Source: Gracilariopsis chorda
Taxonomy: Eukaryota; Rhodophyta; Florideophyceae; Gracilariales; Gracilariaceae
Assembly (NCBI GenBank): GCA_003194525.1
Contig: NBIV01000036.1
Coordinates: 62,001 to 126,000 of the forward strand
Reading direction: 5' to 3'
Length of the DNA stretch: 64,000 nucleotides
Shown here one piece after another: positions 23,658-33,388 of the stretch; positions within the stretch are counted from its first letter, which is position 1; every line of letters starts with the position of its first letter. The notes under the pieces were generated by a model. That model had not been told where the DNA came from, ran no database searches, and saw nothing but the letters and a program-made list of their open reading frames with translations. Both the position numbers and the translations under genes were made by a program.

Positions 23658-24222
23658 TGTAGTACAGTGGGTACTATATATGCTTCTAAGGATGGGCTGT
23701 TACGGAAGATTCATAACGGAGTATTTGTAGGTTCTAACTGATGCCACGTGGCACACCGCTCCAGAGGAATTGTTCCAGCGGACTGTAATTCAAACAGGTA
23801 GGATAACCTAACTTTAATTTTTATAGGATACAGTTGATAGTTTCCGTCGAGATCAGCTAGCGGCATTGTATATAGTGCGCTGCTGGAGCTCCACCTCCAG
23901 GGAAGTAAACCAAGCACCCTAAAGGCTTGTTCTGGTTCGTGTGGTTCAACCTCGTGGTACTCACCTTGAGGTACACTATTACGTCATCCCCTAGGTGTGG
24001 ATTCGAAGCCGCCGATACCCAGTGCGTCCCATAGCCGCATCTGTAGGTTTATCGTACGCCCAGTGAACCCGCTCTCCGCTTGGTGCTTGCGGATCTCCTT
24101 CCAGGATATCCTCAGTCGCCGCTCCTGTATTAGGGAGACCACCACCTATTGGAACCCATCTGTTAGGACGAATCTAAAAGTCCTGTTTTACGGACGTAGT
24201 GCTCACCACTGGGTCTACTACA
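23658..24222 (+). repeat. 3' LTR of element B
   Basis: 565 bp, from TGTAGTACAGTGGGTAC to ...GTCTACTACA, the partner of 1754-2318. It shares the CACGTG palindrome and the TATA-like TGTATATAG. It is preceded by AAGAAAGGGTGTA (possible polypurine tract). It is followed directly by gag coding of element D. Confidence 0.85.
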
Positions 24223-25040
24223 AACATATGCGACCGACGAGGGTATTGCAGACGCGTACCACGAGGTGACGACTTATAGGCAGTCTTCCGGTATTTCCGA
24301 AACGGAACTACCACTGAAGTTTTGGGATAAAGCTTCCCATTGCAGGAAAGCATTCTCAGACCGAGGTTTAAAGTCCATCTTCGTGGAAAACTTTCTGCAA
24401 GCCATACGATCAAAAGTCAGAAATCATCTGAGAACTCACCTGTACATTGACCTGAATGCGTTGTCCCGATAGGCAGATTCGTATGGCGATAAGCACCGTG
24501 CGGCCAAAAAGCATTCAACTGGCACGGACTCTCTGCCAGCTCGACGCTGGGGATCATGGTCACGAGTGATGAGGCTAGAGACCGATACGGACGAATATGA
24601 TTCAGAAGTTGCGGATGGCCAAGTGCTTGCAATCAGAAGTAGTAGCATTCTACCGTTTTCTCCCACTACACCAACCTCAACTACATCTCATTTCTTCCGG
24701 TAGGTTCAGTTTGCCGCACCAGCAAGCGTTGAGGCACCCATATCCGCTCGGTTATTGCACAAGCCATGTCCGATTTCTCTTTCCGGAGAACCAGACCATT
24801 GCGAGATGTTACCACCGGAGGTACAAGCGTCCCTCTTGTCCGCAAGGGAAGCTAATTATACCTTACATCGAAAACAAGGGTATTACAAGTTCCCAAGAAC
24901 CCCGTCCAGTAATTATAGCAACGTTGGTTCCATACAGGCTAAGGTCAGGGTTACCCTTACATTCAAACGCATCCTCAAGCCCGACGAGGAATAAAAGGTC
25001 AGTCAGATTAGCTGGTGAGCTTCGACACACCGCCCGCTCC
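24223..25040 (+). pseudogene. Element D gag, C-terminal part (broken)
   Basis: Coding picks up right after the B LTR: ADAYHEVTTYRQ, then (shifted) FVENFLQAIRSKVRNHLRTH and ADSYGDKHRAAKKH, the usual end of gypsy capsid before the nucleocapsid. Spacer coding follows through VQASLLSAREANYTLHRKQG. No clean CCHC knuckle is left. Several frame changes and stops occur (24473, 24993). Its N-terminal half is left of element B. Confidence 0.6.
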
Positions 25041-26000
25041 AAATAACTACCCGGACGGTGTGTAGAGGCAACTCAGCTCCCGAGGCCAAAAAGCCTCAAT
25101 GAGAAGAACGAGTGGCCTCACAATGAATCTGATTCGAAACCGCGGGCTCAAAACGAAGGCGAACGCACGAAAGTAGGGCAAGAGCCCAAGATGAACCCAG
25201 TAATGCTGTTCAGCAGAGCGCATTACAAAGTCCACTTTTCGGTTGGCCTCTACTTTCAGGTGCACGTTCCCGTTACTGGTGTTCTTAACAAAGGCGTGGG
25301 ACCAAAAATTATCCATGTAAACGCTAGTTTAGGCGGATGGCAGTCAAAGCTGCTAACGAACCCGCATCCGAATCTAACGGATGCCTCTCGTAACCCTATG
25401 AGGTCTTTGGGAGCCACCCGCGTTTTTATCCGAATCGGTCACCTAGGAGTGTGGGACCATTTCCTGGTCTCCAGAAACCTAGCCAGGTCGGGCTTCTTAG
25501 GAATACCCTTCATTGACGAGCACGTGGTGGCCATATACCCACAGTCAAAACAAGTTACTTTCCACCATTCTCGACTGGTTGCTGTACTTTCGGCAACCGC
25601 ACGGTTTCAAGCCAATAACGTTCATGAGTCTCTCCCGACAACGGACAACACGATCTCAAGTAATATTTGAGTAGCCCGAGCGGTTAGTATACCACCTATA
25701 ACCCAAGGAGAAGTGCAGATAACGGCCAACGTTGCAGGACTTTCGTTCCTCGAACTCAATCCGAAAACGGTCAGGAAACGCCTGATGCCCATGGGTAATG
25801 GCCCTATGAAAGTTATATCGAAGCTGTCATTTCGAGTACTCGTCTCCAATTTTAGACACTCACCCATCCATCTGGCAAAGAACACCATAGTCGTACTGGC
25901 TATGCGCGCACCGATCTCCTTTATGTTACCGTCCCCATTCCTCGAGAACGGAGAAAATAAGAAAACGGGAGACAATCCTTCCCAATAAGATCCGGTGCAG
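25041..26000 (+). pseudogene. Element D protease and post-protease linker (inactive)
   Basis: VHVPVTGVLNKGVGPKII occupies the place of the retropepsin active site (VLDTGAGPN- in element A), with DTG changed to NKG, so the catalytic Asp is absent. The later FLGIPFIDEHV matches the second hydrophobic-Gly motif. The linker LSFLELNPKTVRKRLMPMGN, then SFRVLVSNFRHSPIHLAKN, is typical of this clade. A start-of-RT-like piece (PEEHVEEYTRKFRKL, about 26050) follows, after which coding is lost. Stops at 25668 and 25986 interrupt it. Confidence 0.6.
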
Positions 26001-26500
26001 TACCCCGACACGGCCAAGCCCGATGATTGGACGCCCGGAATAGATGTCGTGGGCTCCTGAGGAGCATGTCGAAGAGTACACCCGTAAATTTCGGAAGCTT
26101 CCAAAAACTCACGGGCCATGCTCAGTCGTGACTGCTTCGAAAGACAAGGGTCCTCATAAGCGAGGACGATATCCAGAACCGCGTACAACTGGCACCATGG
26201 CAAGCTCGCACATCGCACACGTCCGAAACGGCCACGCCACGGCTTAGTGCCCCAGATGTTGATCCAGATGTTCCATTTGGAGATGAACTCACGACACCAT
26301 CTGCAACGGACTCAACCCCACGCGGTTGACCGAATTATTGGGTATAGAGAGACACCAACTGGAGCGCAGTACCGAATCTGCTTGTTTGGGTAGCAATCAG
26401 ACTACGATAATCCCCACCATTTCACTACCCGTTCCTGGCCCTGTAGGAAGCATCGCCGAGTGGCAATGGTGCCATCTAACTAACCGCACGAGACGCGCAT

Positions 26501-27570
26501 ACACTTAAAGAAAAGGGGGCTAGACGGAAGGTACAACAAAGTGGGAGGCTGAAACTGACAGCCGCTCGTCTGTGATTGGTTCTTCGTATGTACACCTTAC
26601 GGCGCTGGAAGACACCGTGTGCTGCACGCTCCGCGGTTGTACGCCATACCATATAGGCCACACAAAAGCACTAGCAATCCTACTCTCTGGGTTGAGTCTG
26701 CTGAGATTGACTGTACAGGAAAACAGGAATCACGAATTTACTCAAGAACGCTAATGGCTCCACATACCACGGGCCGGAATCATCATGTCCGAATCTAATG
26801 ACCTCCACGGCGACCATTATGTACGCAAACCCGAGCTGCAATTTTACTAAGGGCCAAACGATGCGGAACAGGAGTAGGGCTCTCATCCCGGCTGGACCCC
26901 AAATTGACCGTCTTGGGCTACGATACGACCACACTGGGTTCAGGGAGCAAGGGAGCCTGGGGCATTGGCTCATCCCGATCGGTTGCAGCAGCCGCAACCG
27001 CAGGTGCTATAAAAACACCGCTCGAACCCTCACCAGCAGAAGCACTACCGACACCGCCCGGAAAAGCCCTCCAAGGGGTATCAATGGAAGAACTATCAGC
27101 CATGGGGATCCAGAAGCGTAGTAGAGATTCGTAATGGCCTCCTTGGCAAGACCCTCGGCTTCAGCCTGCACGGTGAGCTGTTCAATGGTGGGTAGGTCCC
27201 CAGTTAGCGACCCTTGTGTCCTTTGCAGTTGATGACGTGCTTCGGCGACAAAAGAGGTATCCCTGGCGTTCATCGCAGTCTCGGGATCAAACCACTGTGG
27301 CTCCATCAGGCAATGGCAATATATCCCCAGTTTCCGGACGGTTTGAGTACGAATACTCTCCATGAGACTCATGTGGAACTTCGCTGTACGACGGAGAATC
27401 TGTCCGCTATGGTGTACGCAACGACGCAACGAGTCCAGGTACGGGCGGAAAGAAGGGCATGACGAAGTGAGGTGGGAGCGGGCTCCCCAAATATCTCTTA
27501 CACCCTATGAAAGGTTTATATTATACAACATATCGCCATCGGATACGACTTTGCCCGAATACTAGAGCGG
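26501..27570. other. Unassigned decayed stretch with a minus-strand open frame
   Basis: A minus-strand frame (27429-27007) has a helical part (PETAMNARDTSFVAEARHQL, EQLTVQAEAEGLAKEAITNL). A neighbouring frame (27103-26918) is Ala/Pro-rich. The combination recalls the antisense frame of element B but the order is reversed, and identity is too low to claim by eye. It could be the antisense frame of element D. No LTR edge was found. Confidence 0.25.
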
Positions 27571-27578
27571 CACTGCGA

Positions 27579-28850
27579 CTACAAACACCGCACTTTCCCG
27601 GTGAGGAGTGCAGACGAACTCGACTTCCTCGTCTGCAAAACTGAGAAGTATTGTACACCATAAAGGTCCCCAAACTTAGTGATGTAGGCAACCAGCGCAG
27701 GGAGATCAAAGAACTCCTTTAAACCTCTAAAAGCAGAGACAAATCTCTCGCTTGACATCACAAGTTCTGTGTCACACTCACCATCATCCTGAAGTATCAC
27801 ATGAGCCCCTGAACGCATTCCATCGTTTTCAAGTGTCTCTTGGAAGTCTTCCTGAACCTTAAAACATGGCTTAGTCTTCGTAGTTCGTTCTTCAGAGTTT
27901 TCCTTGATGATAGCTTCATGTTCGGCTTCTAGAATAGCTCAGCATCAGAGCAGACTGCCATCTCTTCATTCAGCTTGTGAGATTGACCATCGTTCTCCGA
28001 CGTTTTCTTCTTCTCTTCAGTCTGCTTTTGACTTTTTGCCTTCACCTCAAAAGGCGCTGCGGTCTCCTTTGCACTTTCTTCAACTTCTATATCTACCTCT
28101 TTCTGTGTTCAATTTATCGTCTCTCCTGGTGACTGTCTCACATTTTCCATCTTTATCTCACAAAATTTTGCATTCTGAATCCCTTTAAGGTCTTCTTCTA
28201 CACCAGGTGCTCCAGAAATTCTTTCAGTTTTCTCATCACCCTCTTTATACATCACCTTTGAGCACTATAATAAACATTTCTCAATAAATATGTTGAGAAT
28301 GTCCGCTACAACCGGAGCCGAATCGGAAAACTGCACTCGTTGCTTCATGTGACTTTCGAGGGGTAGAGACATCCAACTGTTCTAAAAATAGGTTTGGTTC
28401 AGCTCATGAATACCATTTATTGCTTGGCTTTTCCATATTGCACACGCTTCAGGGTTGTACATACCCAACGGCATCGGCGTAAGAGTCTTCTTTTTACAAG
28501 GGTCGTTCAAGACATCCACAACCTCTTCTTCTCCTGCTTCCCGTTCTCGCAGAACTGTATTAAAATTCTTCCATTCTTCTTTTCCCATCTGCTTCCCAAT
28601 GTTCCGCGCCGCCCTTCGTTTCCTACTCTGCCGCCTTTTCCCATCCTTCTTCATGCGAAGGAGTTCTCTACGATGCTCCGACTGGAACAGTACGAGCATT
28701 GCCTCAGTAACGATGTCAGTTTGAAAGAACTCTTTCGGCATCAGTATGTGTAGAATCCGGATTTTAAGCTGCATCCATCGAATTCTGTCAGTGAACGCCC
28801 GGATGTAACCAGAGGCATAGATTTGCTCCAGAATACAGCCATCATCCTAA
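27579..28850 (-). pseudogene. Unrecognised decayed minus-strand gene
   Basis: Two coding stretches on the minus strand. The first (about 28850-28382) reads CILEQIYASGYIRAFTDRIR, QTDIVTEAMLVLFQSEHRRE, then a very basic RQSRKRRAARNIGKQMGKEE and a stop. The second (about 28330-27579) starts VQFSDSAPVVADILNIFIEK, passes a Glu/Lys-rich region (EVDIEVEESAKETAAPFEVK, QTEEKKKTSENDGQSHKLNE) and ends SERFVSAFRGLKEFFDLPAL, VAYITKFGDLYGVQYFSVLQ. Frames change near 28380, 28265 and 27925, and a TAA falls at about 28110. TTTTCAGTTAG just upstream of 28850 could be a splice acceptor, so introns rather than frameshifts could explain some breaks. I cannot name a function. Confidence 0.4.
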
Positions 28851-30130
28851 CTGAAAATGTTGAAAAGGGAAACCACATAGCATGCACAACTGTGGGAATC
28901 CTTTTGTCGCTTAAAACATTTCACGTGTAGAATGTAGCTCCGATTTGATATCAACACACTGCACCTAGCACGTCATCCCTTACAGGGCAGAAAGTAAGAG
29001 AAGAAGAAAACGAATTCAAAAGCTTTCAATCAGAATTCATTCCAATACTGCTTCCAAACCACGCAGTCTATCGCAAGGTTTCCCGCGTTGGATTGACTAC
29101 GGGTTTTCCTATCAGAATACCCCAATGGCTGCTAGAATATTTCAACGAGACAAGAACAGTGTGCATTTCCGCATCAACACTGCCTTCAAATGTACACTAC
29201 TTCTTGAACACCTCCAAATCATTTCATGGTATGTTTCCTTGCTTTTCGTTGTATGAATTTGGTTGTCTTTTGATCATGATTTTAATAAAACAAAACTTAT
29301 ATGACATATGAATAGAAGTTAGAATGTATAAAACAGATTTTGATATCAAATCGCTAGGAAGTTGCAACTCAAGTCTCAAATTATGTACCAATAAAGCGTG
29401 GATGTTCGTTTGGCTTTTTTATTCGATTTCATGCTCATTAGTTCTTGGAAATCGCAGAGAGACGTCAAAACTTGCAGTGAAATCGATGATTTGCACTTGC
29501 GTATGATTTTTAAGGTTTTTCAAAATGATCAAAATGTGTCATATAGTTCATGTTCTGGGAATATCTTGACGTAATTAGACGCTTTGTTTTGTTTCATTGT
29601 TTAGAGAAATATGACGGGCAATGGCAGCTGTCAAAACACAGGGTTACAAATTAGATAGAACCAGCAACACAGAAACGGATCGTTAAACCTGTGTAGGAGA
29701 ACGCAGTACCTGACGAATCTGCCATTCTGACACATTGTGACGACGCCGCGCGGTAATCTCGTTTTGGTTTACATCGCGTTTCCGTTGTGCTGACTTGGCT
29801 GCCAAAGAGAGCAGAGAGAGAAGGAATGTCTTGACTCTGCGGATCTACTGGTTGAAATCCAGAATAGGGGCATATAATTGGCTGCAGTAGGATCTCAACT
29901 GGCGCGGGCATATGTGCGGCCCGCCGTTGCACGTGCCCGCTGACTCTCTCTTTTTACTGGTGCAAATGTGCGCTGACTCGCCTATACTATCTACGTCGTG
30001 TAGTTTAGCCCTTTCCCGTATGGTTGCAGGTAGACACGCAACTACTTGCAGCTTGTGGGGCGCTGTGGCTGCTGCATGTGAGAAGAGGCGGAAAGCATGT
30101 GTGTGCGTGTGGTTACGGGCATGTGCCCCC
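28851..30130. other. AT-rich intergenic stretch
   Basis: No gene supported. 29080-29640 is AT-rich with only short frames. 30040-30130 carries a degenerate relative (CATGTGTGTGCGTGTGGTTACGGGC) of one arm of the fold-back repeat at 35686-35839. Confidence 0.4.
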
Positions 30131-30196
30131 TAATTCCAAGGCAACAGTATTCGCTTTCTACAAGTAGAAGGCTAATTATCTATTCGACGGCTAAAT
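30131..30196 (+). repeat. 66-bp dispersed repeat, copy 1
   Basis: It runs from TAATTCCAAGGCAACAGTAT to ATTCGACGGCTAAAT and matches 35848-35913 at 61 of 66 positions. In both places it lies directly right of GTGT-rich sequence, so both probably derive from one small element. Confidence 0.7.
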
Positions 30197-30364
30197 TCCC
30201 CTAAGACCCGATCGCATCTCCATTTGGCTTCCTCATCCGGCGTAACTTCAGTGTTTTATAGCCTTTTCGAAAGGTCGGCACACCTCGACGGGCGGAACTG
30301 CATGTGCCCTGAGCGGGACTCGCTAGAACCTAGAAAGCATGTAAGCGAAGTGGAATACAAAGCT

Positions 30365-31282
30365 CTATTCCTTAAGCACTCTCTTCTCGCCAGTATAAAC
30401 ACTCATTCCTAGCGTATTAGCCACAAAAACGGCACCAGACTGGGCAGTAGGATTACGATACACGGCTGTAATGCCCTTTCTAGCGACGCGAAACAAGCGA
30501 AGCGTAACCTGAAGATCGCGATCATCTTTGAGAAGACGGCCGTCAAGCAAAGTAGCACAAACCAACCACAATCCGTACAAGGCGCGTAGATTCGATGCAG
30601 CACGCATCGAAAGGCTTGCAGCATAATGTTTTCGAGCGAGACAGAGATTATGAACGCCCCCTAACGTAGCGTATACATCTGCCACCACAGTGTGTGCGGC
30701 GTGGTTGTGAGGATCGAGTAGTAGCAACTCATTTGCTGCAAATATGGCATGTGCGAAGCGTCCCAGTTGAAGATCTAGGGCACAGAGTTCGGCCCATGCA
30801 TCGAAATCGGTTGCGAATTTGTTGAGATAGTCATGGAGTAGTGTAGCCGCTTCCGACAACTTGAACTGCGATTTGAGAAGAGCGACCTGTCGTTTATACG
30901 CCGGTTTGAACAATGGATCTGCGTCAGTAATGCGAATATACGCCCTGGCGGCGTCAACCCATTTGAGCTGACTTTCGTGGCTAATCGCTTGCAAAAGCCT
31001 GGCGCGTGAGCTGTTCGGAAAGCGATCAAGTATGCGACGGACAAATTGGGCGGCGGTGCGCGAGTCGAACACGTGATAGGCAGCAAGCGCAACTTGCTCA
31101 GCGGCGTCCCAAAAGGGGCGCGTGGACGGGCGGTGAGCGCGTAGCGCGGTGTCTGCGAGACGTAAGACGGTGCGCGGGCGGTAGAGACGGGCATCGGAGA
31201 TGAGGGAGAGCGCAGTGGCAGCAACAGGCGGGGCGGAGGAGTTGGCCGCGGCGAGTTGCGCGTCGAGCGCGGCGGCCGCCAT
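30365..31282 (-). CDS. EMC2: ER membrane protein complex subunit 2 homologue
   Basis: EMC2 is the cytosolic TPR subunit of the ER membrane protein complex, which inserts tail-anchored and multi-pass proteins into the ER. I chose ATG 31282: the open frame extends further upstream but that part is low-complexity, and the resulting 305 aa matches the usual family length of about 300. TPR-like helices run from residue 75 to 230, including RRILDRFPNSSRARLLQAIS, DPLFKPAYKRQVALLKSQF, LHDYLNKFATDFDAWAELCA, ANELLLLDPHNHAAHTVVAD and LGGVHNLCLARKHYAASLS, then NLRALYGLWL. The order and spacing of NPHNH-like, GG-N-LARK-Y and NRALFGL-like motifs are the EMC2 signature. No intron. Head-to-head with the gene at 31463. 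Sure of family, inferred function. Confidence 0.85.
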   Translation of the reverse strand: MAAAALDAQLAAANSSAPPVAATALSLISDARLYRPRTVLRLADTALRAHRPSTRPFWDAAEQVALAAYHVFDSRTAAQFVRRILDRFPNSSRARLLQAISHESQLKWVDAARAYIRITDADPLFKPAYKRQVALLKSQFKLSEAATLLHDYLNKFATDFDAWAELCALDLQLGRFAHAIFAANELLLLDPHNHAAHTVVADVYATLGGVHNLCLARKHYAASLSMRAASNLRALYGLWLVCATLLDGRLLKDDRDLQVTLRLFRVARKGITAVYRNPTAQSGAVFVANTLGMSVYTGEKRVLKE

Positions 31283-31462
31283 TGCGTAGCGAAGGGAGAG
31301 TGTTGGCGAAGGGCAGGTAGTGCAGAGGTGCGCTGCGATCGGCGGGTGACGGATGCAGCCACGCGCCGAGTCGCTATTGGACAGCTCCGCGTGTAGATAA
31401 TCGCCGATGCAAAAAAATAACTGCGCCCGCTGACCTCCGTGGGTACCTTTGCGGTACCTAGT
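31283..31462. promoter_or_regulatory. Bidirectional promoter region of EMC2 and the 31463 gene
   Basis: Only 180 bp separate the two start codons, so the promoters must share it. An ATTGG (31376-31380), read as CCAAT towards EMC2 about 95 bp upstream of its ATG, is the one recognisable element. No TATA box stands out. Confidence 0.5.
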
Positions 31463-32239
31463 ATGATGTTGAGCATCGCCTCCGTCTGTAAACCGTTGCC
31501 CGTCCGCCTTCCTCCTCTCAAGTGTGCCCCATTTCTTCTTCCCGCCGCCCGCCGCGTCATGTCCTTTGTGTCTGAGCGCGCCGATGGCAACACGAACGAC
31601 GATGAGCGCATGACGGACGCCCTGCCCGTCACCTCTCATCTCCACTTCTTCGAGTCGCGTTCAGTCTCCCTGCTGCCCTGGCGCGCCGAGGTGAACCGAC
31701 TTTCCCTAGAACTAACAGCTCAGAAACCCGTCCATCGCAGAACCCAAAAGGAACGAGCCCACTCTGAAAAGGTTGCATTATTCGCAACCAACTACCAACT
31801 CGTCTGGTTACGCGACTGCGTACAAGCAATCGAACATTCTATACCGCTGTCCCCTTCGAAGCCGAGCCCCGCTGAAGATTTCTTCACCGCTTTTTGCACC
31901 CTGGGTCCCTCTCAGTTTGCCAAGTGGCATTCTCGAATTCCCACCCCGAAACTTCACTCTTCTCTCCCCTCCGCCCAACTGCTTAGAGAACTTGGCATGA
32001 CCCGCACTCTGAGGGCGCTTCACATGGCCAAGATAAGTCGTGATGAACTTATCACCGACCACGTCTTGAAGCAAATCCTTATAGCTAAGGAGTTGTTTCG
32101 TGATTCTCCAGGATGTACCATAACCGCCCCCCTAAGTCCTGACACAGCGCGTCTTTTGTACGATCATTTGAGCACCCGTCTGGATGAATATCCGACTCTT
32201 CTTCCGATTGTACGATCATTTGAGCACTCTTTTGGATGA
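31463..32239 (+). CDS. Unrecognised 258-aa protein, head-to-head with EMC2
   Basis: ATG 31463 is followed at once by a second ATG. The N-terminus (MMLSIASVCKPLPVRLPPLK, then FLLPAARRV) is rich in Arg, Pro, Ser and hydrophobics with no acidic residue for about 45 aa. That could be an organelle-targeting peptide, or the real start may be Met at about 31559 (MSFVSERADGN). The rest is mixed alpha-like: LLPWRAEVNRLSLELTAQKP, EKVALFATNYQLVWLRDCVQ, LGPSQFAKWHSRIPTPKL, LLRELGMTRTLRALHMAKIS, RDELITDHVLKQILIAKELF. No domain I know. The C-terminus runs through a direct repeat (32159 and 32211, offset 52 bp) whose second copy is read in another frame, so the present ending may be recent. Gene reality is supported by length, composition and the shared promoter. 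Confidence 0.6.
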   Translation: MMLSIASVCKPLPVRLPPLKCAPFLLPAARRVMSFVSERADGNTNDDERMTDALPVTSHLHFFESRSVSLLPWRAEVNRLSLELTAQKPVHRRTQKERAHSEKVALFATNYQLVWLRDCVQAIEHSIPLSPSKPSPAEDFFTAFCTLGPSQFAKWHSRIPTPKLHSSLPSAQLLRELGMTRTLRALHMAKISRDELITDHVLKQILIAKELFRDSPGCTITAPLSPDTARLLYDHLSTRLDEYPTLLPIVRSFEHSFG

Positions 32240-32262
32240 ATACCACCCTCTCCTCTCCGCTT
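32159..32262 (+). repeat. Direct repeat at the 3' end of the 31463 gene
   Basis: TACGATCATTTGAGCAC begins at 32159 and again at 32211, each followed by YTGGATGAATA. The offset is 52 bp, not a multiple of three. In the matching frame both copies encode YDHLST-LDEY--LL. The gene reads copy 1 in that frame and copy 2 in another. Confidence 0.8.
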
Positions 32263-32264
32263 GA

Positions 32265-33388
32265 GTACAACTGCCTCTTGTTCTTTTAATTCTCGTCGTC
32301 GCAAACAGCCTCTCCCGTTCAGCACCTCGTCTAATACAACCAGCATCAATCATTTACAACGCTTATTCAACCTAGCTGATCTCAACTCCCCTATCTTGTA
32401 CGCTGTCTTCCTTGTTTACTTCTTTACTCTTGTGCATTAAAATGCCAAACTTGTACAACTCCTATCTCCATCCTGTTTCATATCCTGTTTCATATCCGCT
32501 TTCCAAACCTATCGAAAGCAACTCCGTACAATGGCACCAACATTCTCAACCCATTCGCATCGTCCAAGAAATTGACACTTCCGTGTCTCGGTGCATGCTT
32601 CCATCCATAAACCATGTTTCACGCCTCGAGCAGGGGGCGGCTTGGCGTTGTTCCGTATTTGTGTTTACACATGCCAATCACTTTGTGAGATAACCCTTCG
32701 CAATACTCAACAAATCTGCACCGACAGTGCAACACATCAAAAAAAAGCATGCTCCGCTTCAAAAGCGCCTCCTGTTTTGGTGCAAATAACTTACCCTCCC
32801 GACGGCTCCGCGTCCCTCTTTTGCAACGAAGCTAATAGCTCTCCAATAGCCAACGCACGAACCATGCCCGTTCATGCATGCATATAGTCACTCAGTTCCG
32901 CTGACTTGCGAGACGTGTCGAGAATACGTTGCCGTGTTCCGAACTGCTCCATGGATCATCATCACATCATTCACCAACTAACTGTCCCACGCCGTGGTCT
33001 CTCGGGGAAAACATGCAGTGGCTCAAGCGCCCAGCCTGAGTGCTGGTATTCCTAACCGAAATGGTTTCGGACAAAAATAAGCCCTGCCGTGCCTTCGCAG
33101 ATAACACTAGGGCAGTCCGCACACACACACGCATAGGGCGCCCTATCGCGTGGTCGTCTCCAAGAGTCCCGTTTCTGGAGCACAAGAAGAGTGCCGATCT
33201 GCAATAGATAAACTTGCTGCTCACAGTGAAGCAGCGCGTCATGGCATATTATTACGTACCACACCAACGGCTTGGCGAATCCCTGACTTCACCCCCTTGA
33301 GTATGGTGTTTATTAGCGGTCGCTTCACGTCTTTGCTTCTTCTAGTCCGTTGAGTGTCTCTCTTTACCAACAAAACTGAATACGGCGA
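32265..33388. other. Intergenic stretch
   Basis: Between convergent genes. I see only short frames, a small repeat of TTTCATATCCTG near 32475-32500 and CA-rich CACACACACACGC at about 33119-33131. No gene supported. Confidence 0.4.

Larger units (their letters stand above)
1754..24222 (+). mobile_element. Ty3/gypsy chromovirus element B with two LTRs, three later insertions and an antisense frame
   Basis: Two 565-bp LTRs (1754-2318 and 23658-24222, TG...CA, roughly 85% alike by eye) bound + strand gag, pro remnants, RT, RNase H, integrase and chromodomain. The flanks are CACAA (1749-1753) and AACAT (24223-24227). These share the central ACA and look like a decayed 5-bp duplication, because collapsing them restores the reading frame of the host element D. 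Later insertions within B are A (2386-11674, in the 5' leader), C (about 13841-18251, in RT) and a 279-bp element (18469-18747). Capsid, zinc knuckle and protease core are deleted between about 12780 and 12830. A purine tract AAGAAAGGG just before the 3' LTR is a plausible polypurine tract. B is dead. Confidence 0.75.
300..26500 (+). mobile_element. Ty3/gypsy element D, outermost of the nested stack, split and truncated
   Basis: D is reconstructed from coding pieces in the same orientation on both sides of element B: gag N-half (about 300-990), a short gag piece (1717-1753), then gag C-half, protease and post-protease linker (24223-26000). Removing B and one copy of its degenerate target duplication joins the 1717-1753 frame to the 24223 frame in phase, giving a typical gag segment (YPEVFKVLL followed by TYATDEGIADAYHEV). 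No D LTR, intact reverse transcriptase or integrase was found, so D is a truncated relic. The right limit is approximate. The insert at 991-1703 is probably a second, independent insertion into D. Confidence 0.65.

Noticed and set aside
31560-32100. Minus-strand frames opposite the 31463 gene and opposite EMC2
   Set aside because: Shadows of real genes in GC-rich coding DNA; the sense frames have family motifs or shared-promoter support.
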